Shown here in pieces: positions 1-10,350 of a stretch of DNA of 64,000 nt. The DNA is taken from contig NC_067197.1 in NCBI RefSeq assembly GCF_000699445.3, positions 21,993,809 through 22,057,808 on the forward strand, in the 5' to 3' direction. Both the position numbers and the translations under genes were made by a program. The notes under the pieces were generated by a model, which worked only from the letters and a program-made list of their open reading frames with translations, searched no databases and was not told the DNA's origin. This DNA is from Schistosoma haematobium. Its lineage: Eukaryota > Platyhelminthes > Trematoda > Strigeidida > Schistosomatidae. Position 1 is the first letter of the stretch. Each line of letters starts with the position of its first letter.

Positions 1-394
1 AAATATGTATTCTGGTAGTTTATGAATGAGAAACCTATAAAGTCTAGAAGCACTTGAAAGTGAAACTTTTCAGCTGGCTATTTTCTTTTACAGGTCATAG
101 TTAAAAATAACTCATGAATTCTCTTAAATATTAACTGTCTGTAAAAGGATTCAGCTTATTGTTTAATGGTGCAAATCACTACTATTATCAATAATTGGAA
201 TTACAATATATTTTACGGTACTTCTTTCTATTGACCCTTGGGTTATTTACTAGACCAATGCCCTCAACATAATTTTAAAGTTTAGTTTATTATCATAATT
301 GTGTTTTTTTCGATACTTCATAAATTACATAAGAACTTTCGTCTAAATTTAAACGAATAGTTTCACAATATTTGGGCGCCGAGTTCATTTGAGA
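1..394. other. AT-rich stretch, nothing recognised
   Basis: No open frame, RNA gene or repeat that I recognise. The last few bases lead into the palindrome that starts at about 395. Confidence 0.5.
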
Positions 395-637
395 CATTAA
401 AAAGAAGAATGTTTTTGTAAAATCTCAGCGAATGAATTTTAAGTAAATCCAACGTTTCGCCTGGCAATCTGGTCCAAGCTTTTTCAAGGAAAATATAATC
501 AAACAACAAAATTATCGAATAATTGTTGTTTGATTATATTTTCCTTGAAAAAGCTTGGACCAGATTGCCAGGCGAAACGTTGGATTTACTTAAAATTCAT
601 TCGCTGAGATTTTACAAATATATTCTTCTTTTTAATG
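395..637. repeat. Near-perfect palindrome, Penelope-like tail
   Basis: The left arm (about 395-509) is the reverse complement of the right arm (about 525-637), with roughly two mismatches near the outer ends and a loop of about 15 bases. The right arm reads on the plus strand through TTGAAAAAGCTTGG to GGCGAAACGTTGG. A block of the form CTGAnGAAG...GCGAAACGTT is typical of Penelope-like element tails, where it has been interpreted as a hammerhead ribozyme. Here the first box is mutated (TTGAAAA instead of CTGANGA). The palindrome is direct observation; the Penelope assignment is inference from the motif and from the endonuclease remnant 1 kb downstream. Confidence 0.75.
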
Positions 638-779
638 TTTCATAAATTACAGTTATCTGCTAATAATTCAATAGATTGTTTACCCATCTCCTGTAGATCA
701 CTCATATAAAGTTAAAATAAACAAAACCTAAAATTAATATTTGTCCTATTTCGTTTTGAAAAAATCTTTTGTAAAAGAA

Positions 780-1032
780 ACAACACATATAAGTGAACAA
801 TTGTTTTCAATTAGATCGTCATCAGGCTTTACTCTAATATACAGTTCACCTGTCTTCCTACTATCAACTTGTACTTTTACCTATTATGTGTAGTGACTTA
901 TTCTATTTCATTAAGATTATTGACCCATATTGCCTTGACTGGTTTAAAATTTTCGTATAAATATTCATGTATATTAGAGTAAAGCCTGATGACGATCTAA
1001 TTGAAAACAATTGTTCGCCTATATGTGTTGTT
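780..1032. repeat. Inverted repeat with CTGATGA...GAAA motif
   Basis: The left arm (about 780-842) is the reverse complement of the right arm (about 970-1032), nearly identical over about 62 bp, separated by about 127 bp. Both arms carry, in opposite orientation, CTGATGA followed ten bases later by GAAAACAATTGTTC, which could fold as a short hammerhead with a loop-less AACAA/UUGUU stem III. Stem II pairs poorly. Position next to a Penelope-like endonuclease remnant suggests that these are the element's repeated (pseudo-LTR) ends. Confidence 0.6.
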
Positions 1033-1114
1033 CTAATTTTCACAATGGGAATCTTTAATATTCTAAAGAAACAACAGTTAAGAATTCCAGTTGAGTTCAC
1101 TTTGATGATTTCAA

Positions 1115-1205
1115 AGAGAGCAAGAACAAAGATTGGTGCAGAATAATATGAATTCATTTTACTTCGTTAAGTCCCCATCAGCTGATTACAACCTAAAATA
1201 TTTGA
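1115..1205 (+). repeat. Penelope-like fragment, inverted copy of 1870-1960
   Basis: This stretch (from the run AGAGCAAGAACAAAGATTGG onward) reappears on the opposite strand at about 1870-1960, where it leads into the GIY-YIG remnant. It encodes a related peptide beginning MVQNNMNSFYFV. The two copies form an inverted pair about 0.7 kb apart. The frame here closes at 1315 without the nuclease domain, so it is a fragment, not a gene. Confidence 0.55.
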
Positions 1206-1552
1206 AAACCAAAGTTATTACAGTTATTGACATACCTTTACATAAGAGGGTGATTAAGGATAAATATATGTATCACAATGTAGCAAAGATTTCGATAGAG
1301 TTAATGAGGTCCTAAAATTTTTGTTTCGAATAATTAAAGTTTGGGAGGGAAAGTTCCAGAACATTGAAATAGTGATTAGAACCCATGGAATTAAAAAACA
1401 CACTAGATTATCATGTAATGAAGTAATTGAAAATAGATTAATGGTAATAAAGAAAGATATGAATTGAAATCAGTCAGTTATGTAATTTTAGAATCCAGAA
1501 AGAGTTGGAATAGTGAATGACGTAATAAATACATAAAGGGGGGGTACTGTTA

Positions 1553-1936
1553 CTAAGACAAAGAAAGATTTATTACTGTTTCTTTTTGTATACATAGATC
1601 TGGTTTAAGACTTTTGATTGCTATCACTTCGGCAAATTTCAAAAGGTTTGAGTTTGATCGTTTGTTAATCACCTTTAAGGACTTCAGTGTATCGACTTCG
1701 TGTGCTGTGTCAAGGAGATGTCTTGCGATGACACTAGTGAACGCTTTTAGTCCGTTTGATCTTAAGCTCTTCGGAATATGTTCTTTGAATCGGACGCATG
1801 CTTTCCTTTCTGTTCTATTCATGTAACTGCTTTGGAAGATACATGTAAATTCGTATACACAGTTGGTGTATTTTGGGTTGTAAGCAGCTGATGAGAACCT
1901 AACGAAATAATATGAATTCATATTATTCTGCACCAA
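1553..1936 (-). pseudogene. Penelope-like element GIY-YIG endonuclease remnant
   Basis: A 127-codon open frame resembles the C-terminal GIY-YIG endonuclease domain of Penelope-like elements: CVYEFTC, then SYMNRTERKACVRFKEHIP, then SVIARHLLDTAHEVD and LLKFAEVIAIKSLKPDLC near the end. In intact elements this domain follows the reverse transcriptase and makes the target-site nick. Here no reverse transcriptase is present upstream, and the usual Y-I-G is Y-M-N, so the active site looks broken. The C-terminal pattern (FAE, I..LKPDLC) is the best-kept part. The 5' part duplicates the inverted fragment at 1115-1205. I read it as a dead 3' fragment; the family assignment rests on motif recognition alone. 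Confidence 0.7.
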
Positions 1937-1999
1937 TCTTTGTTCTTGCTCTTTTTAAAATAATAAAGGGAACTATGTGTATCAGTGATTTCAGTTTAT

Positions 2000-2700
2000 G
2001 TATCCGCCTAGATTATTGTACTCTGAATTAACTTCACTGTTATAATACTAACAACAAGCATAAATACAGAATAAAAACATACTGGAATTTATTCTTGGCA
2101 GTGATAAGAAACAGTTGTTTTTAATAGTATGTTGCTAATATATATATGTACGCGAAACCATATTCATTGGATATTCAATGATCTTGGTTGGTTATAGATC
2201 ATAGCGTTTATTTATCAAAAGGATGTTTATTTCATCTGAAATATTTGTACATGAGTATATTGGTTTGATTAATAGGAGCAAATTATAGTATGGTTTTACA
2301 CATCAGCTGTTCTGTTTTCTTCATCTAATTAAACATTTGTATGTAGTGATGTTTTTTCCGTGAATAATAATGATTAGACTATAATTCAAATTTATGTTAC
2401 CTCATTATTAGATAATCTTAAACATGATCATATACAGTAGTTCCTTTCAATAAAAGTTGATAAGGAACCTAAAATAATTAAGTCATCTGATATAGCGTGT
2501 GGATCGATTTATTAAAATAATTTGTTTAACACGATATTTTCATGATTGAACAATATTTGAGTATTTTTCATGATTGAAAAGTTGATTTTACCATATAATG
2601 TTTACAATCTAAATGTAATCTTCATTTTAGTTCATAACAGTTTTATGGTTTCATTCTATTTATGAACATAAACTTTAAGATACATTTGACCATAGTTACA
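2000..2700. other. AT-rich stretch, nothing recognised
   Basis: No coding frame or repeat recognised between the Penelope-like debris and the solo LTR at 2703. Confidence 0.45.
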
Positions 2701-2702
2701 AC

Positions 2703-2992
2703 TGTAGTGGACAAGAACGCGGGTGAGGAAAATCGAATTTTATTTAGCACAAAATTACAGAGTTATTCGGTAAAATAGAAAAACCATATAGTAAATCGTT
2801 AATATCAATCCATCATATCAAACCGGACTGTTCCTGTTGTAATCATCAATCCATCGTCTCACATTTCATTGTTCATGAGTTTTTTTACAAATTGCATTGA
2901 GTTCCCGCTCTTCGTTTCTAGATCTTTCTCCATCTTCTGCTTTTAACTCGCGTCATATACTACTTATATCAATATAAGTAGCACATACCACA
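2703..2992 (+). mobile_element. Solo LTR, TGTAGTG family, copy 1
   Basis: 290 bp starting TGTAGTG and ending ACCACA, flanked by a 4-bp direct repeat CAAC at 2699-2702 and 2993-2996. Inner landmarks shared with the other five copies are an ACGCGGGTG-like block near the start, AGCACAAAATTACAG, a CTTCTGC block, and CATATACTACTTATATC near the end. TG...CA ends plus a 4-bp target duplication without internal sequence indicate a solo LTR left by recombination. Confidence 0.75.
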
Positions 2993-3116
2993 CAACAAGA
3001 ACTATGTATATCATAGTTTGTTGACAGTTTTTCATTGTTATATGAATAAATTATAATAGTAAAAAATAATTACTAATATAATAATGAAATCAGTAGAAAG
3101 TTGAATGTCTGACATA

Positions 3117-3538
3117 TGTGGCAAGCCCATTTCACTATTGTATCATTTATCTAGTCATTGTAACTCAGACTCAATCCACTATGTTAATTTCGGTGTGTAT
3201 GATCGAATGTATGTCTGTACATTAACTCTTAAGCTATTTTCCTATTGGTTTCAATGTGCAGATAATCGATAATCTATCCACACCCGATTAACTCTCAAAT
3301 ATATATGGATTTTTAACAGACTCACACACACTCTCTCTGTTTCATCGTGTGCTTGCTCACCGTACGCTTGTGGATTATTATTATTCATTAACAATAAACT
3401 ATCTCTATAACTGGTGTTCAGGCTTTTTAATAATCTCGAGTAAATTCGCAATTCTACTAGGAGATTAAGCCTACCTAAAATACTCAGTTACGGGATATTA
3501 TTATTTGGAGTCAGATATAGAGGACATTAGCCTCAACA
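3117..3538 (+). repeat. 5' LTR of the gypsy element
   Basis: Starts TGTGGCAAGCCC and ends CCTCAACA, matching the 3' LTR nearly base for base. It contains an AATAAA at 3393-3398 and a pyrimidine/CA-rich tract at about 3325-3345 that differs by a few bases between the two LTRs. It carries the promoter by family precedent; no TATA box stands out clearly. Confidence 0.93.
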
Positions 3539-3541
3539 TTT

Positions 3542-3553
3542 TGGTGACCCGCC
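3542..3553 (+). other. Primer-binding site
   Basis: TGGTGACCCGCC lies three bases after the LTR end. The first nine or ten bases fit the complement of a tRNA-Trp 3' end (as used by CsRn1-clade elements), after which the match fails. The assignment is from memory of the tRNA, not from a search. Confidence 0.65.
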
Positions 3554-3849
3554 TTTAGAACGCGCACCATTTTCCTACAAAGTCTGCTGCATTCTCCTCA
3601 AGAGTATCATAAAGAACTTCATATTGGAATTATTATTATAATTAATAACAATCCATTGACAGTCATAATAAATTCACTCATAATATTTTCCCTTTGGAAT
3701 TATTACTGTATATTCTCATACATATACCCAAAGTGACAATTTTTCTTTTCGGTGAGTCTTATATATATATTTTTGTTGTTGTTATTTTTGATTTCTTCAT
3801 ATTGTATATTTCAAACCTCAGTTTATTATTATTATTGCTCCTTCATACC

Positions 3850-6801
3850 ATGTCAGTTGATAGTTCGTTAAGCCTTTCATCTAAATCTATTTCCGTGGGT
3901 GCCATTTCTGTACCTTTACCTATTTTTAATCCACGAAAGGCTGAACTCTGGTTTGCTCGCTTAGAAAGCCTTTTTGTAGCAAACAAAATCACAAACCAGA
4001 GTACGAAATTTAGTTACGCAAATTCATTGCTGCCAGATGACGTCATGGAACAAGTGCCGGATGTCATTTTTAAGCCGGATCCTGACTCACCATTCGATTG
4101 TCTAAAAAGAGAGGTCATTCGTGTCACATCTCTCACCGACCAACAGACAATTGATCAACTTTTAGCCAACGTGGAGCTAGGTGACAATACACCGTCACAG
4201 TTAAAACGCCACATGACAAACTTATTAGGAAGTCGTACAGTAGACAAACGTCTACTATATCAATTGTGGCTCAGACGTCTCCCTCAAAACATTCAACAGA
4301 TACTTGCAGTTAGAGACGAAGACGTCGATTTTGATAAGCTAGCAGACATAGCCGACAGAATTTACGAACGGTCTAAGACTCACCTTGTATCTCAAATCCA
4401 ATCAAGTTCAGCTGACGAGATCGCCGAGTTACGACGATCAGTTGATACCCTTACGAAACAGATAGCTCAGATCCAATTATTGAATGCCTCCCACAGCAAG
4501 CGTAGAGGAACATCCACAAGCCGTAGACGACGTAGTCCAAGCACTACTAGACACAACATTTGTTGGTACCATAGAACATATGGCAAACAAGCTAGAAAAT
4601 GTACTCCGCCTTGTAACTTTGCAAGCACACAGAAAAAGGAACGTCAAGACCGTAGGTTAGTGACGACTGCACTCACTGACCACAAACTTCAAGACAGTCG
4701 TCTATTATATGTTACAGACAAAAGAACCGGCACACAGTTTTTAGTCGACACTGGGGCAGAGGTTAGTGTAGTACCACCTACTGCACTCGAGAAAAACACA
4801 CCTGACCCCAAACTAAAATTACAAGCTGCAAACAGGTCTGACATCAAGACGTACGGCAAAAGGCGGTTACAATTAAATTTCGGTCCTAAATCTAATTTTT
4901 CATGGAGTTTCATCATAGCGGACGTCCTCGTTCCTATAATCGGCATTGATTTTCTGCAATTCCACAAAATACTGGTAGACGTCAGAAATAGGAAACTTGT
5001 CCTTGCCGAACAAAGTAAAGAAATTAGAGGATTTATATCAAATGAGACTTCCATACATTTATTAGTTAAACCTTATCACGAGAACGACAAATACGTCAAT
5101 TTACTTAATCAGTTTCCAGATTTATTACGACCGAGTTTCAAACACGACAAACCGACGCATACCGTCGTACACCACATAAAGACAGAGGGTCCACCAGTGT
5201 TTGCACGTCCAAGACGCCTTGATCCCTCTCGTCTGGCTATCGCAAAGAACGAATTCAACAAAATGATTGAGTTGGGCATCATACGCCCCTCCGATAGTCC
5301 GTGGGCATCACCGCTCCATATGGTACCTAAGAAAAACTCTTCCGAATTTAGACCGTGCGGTGACTATAGAGCTCTCAACAGCCGAACCATACCAGATAGA
5401 TACCCTCTCCCACATTTGCATGACTTCACTCATAGCCTATCTGACGTGTCGATTTTTTCAAAAATTGATCTCGTCCGTGCTTACCATCACATTCCAATTC
5501 ATCCGGACGATGTTCCTAAAACAGCCATTACTACCCCCTTTGGACTATACGAATTCGTCCGTATGCCTTTCGGATTAAGGAATGCTGCACAAAGTTTCCA
5601 GCGTTTTATTGACCAAGTGGTACGGGGCTTACCGTTTGTGTATGCTTACATAGATGACCTACTTATAGCAAGCAAAGATGAAAATGAACATCTAACTCAT
5701 CTGAAAATGCTTTTTGAGAAGCTAAACGAGTATGGGTTAGCGGTCAATCCTGACAAATGTGAGTTCGGAAAACAATCCCTCACCTTTTTAGGTCACGTAC
5801 TTGATAAGCAAGGCATTAAACCAGTTCCTGAGGAAACACAAGCTATCAAAAATTATCCTTTGCCTGATTCATTCAAGAAACTACGACGTTTCCTTGGGAT
5901 GATCAACTTTTACAGACGTTTTATCCCTAAATGTGCAGACTTAACAAAACCACTTACTGATTTATTAAGGGGACGAGCTAAATCATTAGCAATGACACCG
6001 CAAGCAATTCAAGCATTTGATCAGTTGAAAAGCGCTTTAAGCACAGAGGCATTACTCGCACGACGAAAGGTTGATGCACCTTTAGCAATAATGACCGACG
6101 CTTCTAACGTAGCAGTAGGTGCTGTACTTCAGCAACGTGTCAATGAACAATGGCAACCCCTTGCATTTTTCTCAAAAAAGCTAAACGCAACGCAAACGAA
6201 ATATAGCACAATCGGTAGAGAACTGTTGGCTATCTACTTAGCCATCAAACACTTTCGCTATATGTTAGAAGGCAATTCTTTCACGATATATACTGATCAC
6301 AAACCTCTAACTAAGTCCTTGATGCACAATCATGATAAATATAGTCCGCGCGAAATTCGTCAACTAGAATTCATTTCACAATTTGCAGCTGATATACGCT
6401 ATATTAAAGGCAATGCAAATGAGGCAGCAGATGCACTATCGAGATTAAATATCAATACCTTCTCGATCCCTGATATAGACTATCAAGAAATGGCAAAGCA
6501 TCAAAAGCTCGATACGGAGCTACAAAAGCTTTTGCAGTCTAAGGAAACGAAATTATTATTCCAAAACATCCCCATAAACAACAAGGACACCTTAACTTGT
6601 GATACCTCAACAGGTAAAACTCGCCCTTTTGTACCTTTCGGTATGAGACGAAATATTTTTGAGAAAAAACAGACAACTGTAAAACCGTCTAAACCTGCAG
6701 CAGAGCAAGCACCATTCAAACTACCTGCAACAAGCAACACTTCAAATCAAAGTTCAGCAGCAGCACAAACTACAACAAGATCAGGAAGAAGAGTACATTG
6801 A
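3850..6801 (+). pseudogene. gag-pol: Gag-pol polyprotein lacking the integrase core
   Basis: One uninterrupted frame encodes Gag, aspartic protease, reverse transcriptase and RNase H. The frame is open from an ATG at 3694, but the conserved start is more likely the Met at 3850 (MSVDSS); the 52 residues before it are hydrophobic and probably untranslated. In numbering from 3694: Gag CHCC motif C290, H293, C303, C307; protease DTGAE at 352-356; RT with catalytic D592 (KIDL) and YIDD at 652-655; RNase H D802, E843, D868, D913. After about residue 990, at the very start of integrase, the frame jumps to a Ser/Thr/Gln-rich C-terminal tail ending TRSGRRVH. The zinc-binding and DDE parts of integrase are missing, apparently by an in-frame deletion near 6660. 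A TGA closes the frame, yet codons continue open to a TAG 45 bases later, so the stop may be secondary. Confidence 0.9.
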
Positions 6802-7161
6802 CCAGACAGGTATGTAGCAACCACCATATTTATCTAGACCAAATCCTGAGACTACTCTTATAACACATAAAAATCCTACTTTATTTTGATTACTATTTTT
6901 TTTATTTATTGGCCCCACGGATCATCATTATGCTTACATTTTAACTTCATACAATTCATTAATGTTAAATATACACTTGTATATACATGATATGAAACGT
7001 TTCAACACACAAGCTGTTATTACAATTTTACGCTTACTCATCATATTGAGTTGTACTTTCATTTTAAAAACAGATCCGTTCTTTATCTCTTTGTCGAACA
7101 TAGATGTTAATCCAATTTTTTTTTGGTACATAAAAACATCAATGTTCTGGATGGGAGCTTA
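6802..7161 (+). other. 3' untranslated part of the gypsy element
   Basis: Sequence between the pol stop and the 3' LTR. A short hydrophobic frame starts at 6962 (MLNIHLYIHD) and runs into the LTR; some schistosome gypsy elements have been reported with a third frame, but this one is too short and undiagnostic to call. The polypurine tract before the LTR is weak (GGATGGGAG at 7149-7157). Confidence 0.5.
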
Positions 7162-7580
7162 TGTGGCAAGCCCATTTCACTATTGTATCATTTATCTAGT
7201 CATTGTAACTCAGACTCAATCCACTATGTTAATTTCGGTGTGTATGATCGAATGTATGTCTGTACATTAACTCTTAAGCTATTTTCCTATTGGTTTCAAT
7301 GTGCAGATAATCGATAATCTATCCACACCCGATTAACTCTCAAATATATATGGATTTTTAACAGACTCACTCACTCTCTCTGTTTCATCGTGCGCTTGCT
7401 CACCGTACGCTTGTGGATTATTATTATACATTAACAATAAACTATCTCTATAACTGGTGTTCAGGCTTTTAATAATCTCGAGTAAATTCGCAATTCAACT
7501 AGGAGGTTAAGCCTACCTAAAATACTCAGTTACGGGATATTATTATTTGGAGTCAGATATTGAGGACATCATCCTCAACA
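7162..7580 (+). repeat. 3' LTR of the gypsy element
   Basis: Matches the 5' LTR from TGTGGCAAGCCC to ATCCTCAACA. Differences are a 4-bp contraction in the CACT-rich tract, one base in the T run before TAATAATC, and about seven substitutions, two of them in the last 15 bases. Confidence 0.93.
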
Positions 7581-7785
7581 AATATCATAACTTAGTGTAA
7601 GTTACTTCTTCCAAGAATAAAAAAACCCTGCAAAATGTCAGATACTTTATTTTTTTATTCATTGAAATATTCTGAGTATCTTATTTTACTATCGAAAAAA
7701 ATAAACCCAATGCTCAGTATCGTTGAAAATATTTCAAATATTGATATTGATACATGTATATAAATTCCTATTTTAATAGTTGAGA

Positions 7786-7942
7786 TTATGAGTCAATTGA
7801 AGGTGGACCACCATGGAAAACCTGGAAGCACTAGACGACCGTTTCGTCCTACTACAGGACTCAGTAGTACGCATCCACGATCCCGCCTCAAGAGATACGA
7901 AACCGAGACCTATCAGTCTCGCAATAACAACATATGCTTACC
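7786..7942 (-). mobile_element. Family B ribozyme SINE, partial (copy B1)
   Basis: Minus-strand copy of the 3' half of family B, inside the left palindrome arm. It keeps the 3' block (CCTGGAAGCAC, CATGGTGGTCCACC, TTCAATTGACTCAT read in element sense) and GGACGAAACGG. The first ribozyme box is broken (CTACTGA where the family has CTGAGGA). Confidence 0.75.
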
Positions 7943-8285
7943 AATGACTGGCTTCAAGTGGTATTTCCTGGAGTTCCAGTGACATGTAGTGACCAATGGA
8001 GTTCAACCGGGTCTGTTGTGAGATAGTAAGTCACTGATGACAATGGTGGATGTGTCGCTCAATTCCGTGCGTTAGTTGAAGTTAGATATTAACGCCGTTG
8101 AATCCCGGCTCAGTGGCCTATTGGTAAGTCTAGCACGCGAGACTCATAGGTTCTGGGTTCGAAGCTCGCGAGACAGGGTCGTGGATGTGCACTGCTGAGG
8201 TGTCCCATACTAGGACGAAACGGCCGTGTGGTGCTTCCAGGTTTTCCATGGTGGTCCACCTTCAATTGACTCATAATCTCAACTA
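7943..8285 (+). mobile_element. Family B ribozyme SINE, near full length (copy B2)
   Basis: About 343 bp, collinear with the copy at 39590-39945. In order: a 5' block from TGACTGGCTTCAAG, a tRNA-like part with GGCTCAGTGGCCTATTGGTA (A-box-like) and GGGTTCGAAGCTCG (B-box-like), a hammerhead-like segment CTGAGGTGTCC...GGACGAAACGG, then the 3' tail ending TTCAATTGACTCATAATC. In the ribozyme the seventh base of CTGANGA is T instead of A (A9), which should prevent cleavage. Confidence 0.8.
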
Positions 8286-8477
8286 TTAAAATAGGAATTT
8301 ATTTACATGTATCAATATCAATATTTGAAATATTTTCAACGATACTGAGCATTGGGTTTATTGTTTTCGATAGTAAAATAATATACTCAGAATATTTCAA
8401 TGAATAGAAAGTTAAGAATCTGACATTTTGCACGGTTTTTTTTACAAAGATTGAAACAAACTAAACAAAGTCCAAAT

Positions 8478-8655
8478 TATAAGCAAAGATGGATAGTGAC
8501 AAGCAGTAGAAATCAGGATGCGAGTTTCGTTCTATTTGGAGTTCATCAGCTAGACGTACCTACATCCCAGATATAATGTTCAATTAGGAACTCGAATCCG
8601 GTATCGTTCGCTTCAAACGCCATCGCGTTATTGACTTAGCTACTGAGTCGTGATT
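8478..8655 (-). mobile_element. Sm-alpha-like SINE, family A (copy A1)
   Basis: Minus-strand element with a tRNA-like part and a hammerhead-like part. In element sense it shows CTAGCTGATGAACTCC...AGAACGAAAC. The two core boxes CTGATGA and GAAA survive, but stem II is weakened (AC against AC instead of GU against AC). Confidence 0.75.
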
Positions 8656-8812
8656 GTGCACTGCGGTGAAGTTTAAAGCGAGCGGTACTGAGTTAAAGTC
8701 ACGGAGTGAACATCAACTCTGAGATATGGGTACATCTAACTGACAAATCTCAAATAAGAAAAACACGAGTCTTGAATTCCACTGCTTGTCACTATCCATC
8801 TTTGCTTATAAT
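8656..8812 (+). mobile_element. Sm-alpha-like SINE, family A (copy A2)
   Basis: Plus-strand partner of A1. It contains GCGGTACTGAG, GAACATCAACTCTGAG and the end block CCACTGCTTGTCACTATCC. The ribozyme is decayed: CTGACAA replaces CTGANGA and AAAA replaces GAAA. Confidence 0.7.
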
Positions 8813-8849
8813 TTAGACTTTGTTTAGTTTGTTTCAATCTTTGTATATA

Positions 8850-10070
8850 TAAATTATTTTGTCATAGAAACTGAATTATTTTCGCTGATATCCATTGTGA
8901 ACATGTGTCACTAATTTCGATATATGAGTAGCTATCTCTATAAAAAAACAGTATAGACGATCATTCCACAAAATCATGGCATTACTTCTATTATCTGCTA
9001 GAAAATTTCAGCTAAAATGAATAGTATTTACTGATTTAGAAGATAACACAAATAGCTAATTGAACCTAATACTGATTGTTGATTTTTTATTATAATCCAT
9101 TTGTTAGTTAGAAGTGATCATTTTATGTGTGTCGGTATAATACGAAAATGACTTTATATTCTAATGCAAATTATTATTTCATATTGTGCCATTTGATAGC
9201 TGTCAATAGAATTGAGAAATAGTCCATTAGATTATTAAATGTTTATCAGCTAGATTTTTATAGTTTTAATGGGAATATGATGGCAGTATCATACCATATT
9301 GACTATGTTAAGTAAAGTTGAAAATGACCCTGAAAATATTACACCAATCAGAACACAAATACGTTACATCGATCATTTGTCTTTGAAGAATAATGTCACT
9401 AAAAATTACAGATAATTTTTATATGACTAAAATGGTAATAAGTTCGACTGTCATAAAACCAAAATACAGAACAGAAACTCATTATTTTTGATCCAATTGT
9501 TTTTGTATTTCAATAACTTAAGTTTCTGTAGTTAGTTCTTTGAGCAAGTACAGATTGCATACACTTTATAAGTCTGTGCAGCTGATAGACTATCACTGGT
9601 TATCAATCTCATGGTGGTTAAATTCTAATATAAACCTGTTATTGTTACAACATTAATTATATAAGTGATATATTTTAGTGGATAACCAATAATTCATTTT
9701 GTTTCTTTGATGATTTCAAAAACACGAAAAATGAATTCCACTCCCCTCGACTTCCATTATCAAAACAATTTATTTCAAAAGACCCAGCAGTTTCCATTTA
9801 ATTTATCATTACCCTGACACAGTTGTATACGAATTCTAGTCTATATCCGCGTGATTGAACGTTATGTAAACACTGAACAGAGGCACTCTCATATAAATTA
9901 CTGAAAGAGTGGTTCCCACGTAGTACCGTGATTTGATTTATATAACGGAATCATGAGATTAGAATCTTAATTGTATAGTGAGGTATTTTAATATAGTTTT
10001 GCTAGTAAAGCCTGGAATCCATTTTGCTATAGTATGCCATAGTATTTCACTAAATTACTTAACAACAATA
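8850..10070. other. AT-rich stretch, nothing recognised
   Basis: No credible coding frame, RNA gene or known repeat seen on either strand. Confidence 0.45.
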
Positions 10071-10350
10071 TGTAGTGTGTGCTAATTATATCGACATAAG
10101 TAGTATATCACGTTACTCGTGAACAGAAGGTTTGGCAGCAGAGAGACAAGAGGATCGAACAGTAAAGAATGGAAAAAGAATGCAATTTGTATGAAAATGC
10201 AAGAACAATGAAGTCTGAGACATTATGAGACAACTGATGGACATTTTGCAAATTACGAATTTACCATTTGATTGTTAGATTTTATTAAAAAGTCCTGTAA
10301 TTTTGTGTTAAATACATTCGATTGTCCCCACCCGTGTTCTGTTCACTACA
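10071..10350 (-). mobile_element. Solo LTR, TGTAGTG family, copy 2
   Basis: 280 bp on the minus strand, ends TGTAGTG and CACTACA, flanked by the 4-bp direct repeat AATA (10067-10070 and 10351-10354). In element sense it carries GAACACGGGTGGGG near the start, shared with the copy at 54106. Confidence 0.8.

Larger units (their letters stand above)
3117..7580 (+). mobile_element. Ty3/gypsy LTR retrotransposon, CsRn1 clade
   Basis: A 4464-bp element with two direct LTRs (422 and 419 bp), a primer-binding site, one long gag-pol frame and a short 3' untranslated part. The Gag motif CWYH...C...C and a PBS starting TGGTGACCC fit the CsRn1 clade (relatives Boudicca and Gulliver in schistosomes), which has been described as tRNA-Trp primed. 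The flanking four bases are CATA and AATA, an imperfect target duplication. The integrase core is absent, so the copy could not move by itself. The two LTRs differ by about seven substitutions and two small indels, which indicates a fairly recent insertion. Confidence 0.92.
7618..8447. repeat. Large palindrome around two family B SINEs
   Basis: The left arm (about 7618-7942) and right arm (about 8118-8447) are reverse complements of each other at well above 90% identity over most of their length, with a spacer of about 175 bp. The arms contain the SINE 3' half and also about 150 bp of flanking non-SINE DNA, for example TTCATTGAAATATTCTGAGT in the left arm. A shared non-SINE flank means that a segment already carrying the SINE was duplicated in inverted orientation. 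It begins 37 bp after the gypsy element and directly abuts a second palindrome. Confidence 0.85.
8449..8848. repeat. Second palindrome around two Sm-alpha-like SINEs
   Basis: The outer arms (8449-8530 and about 8765-8848) are reverse complements, including about 35 bp of non-SINE flank (TTGAAACAAACTAAACAAAG on the left, its complement on the right). It abuts the 7618-8447 palindrome with no gap, giving about 1.2 kb of back-to-back inverted DNA. Confidence 0.85.

Noticed and set aside
3694..3849. N-terminal hydrophobic extension of the gag-pol frame as a signal peptide
   Set aside because: It lies in the 5' leader, consists of AT-driven Leu/Ile/Phe codons and precedes the family-typical Gag start at 3850.
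7788..7982. Open frame of 64 codons, plus strand
   Set aside because: Lies wholly in a family B SINE read antisense; no independent coding evidence.
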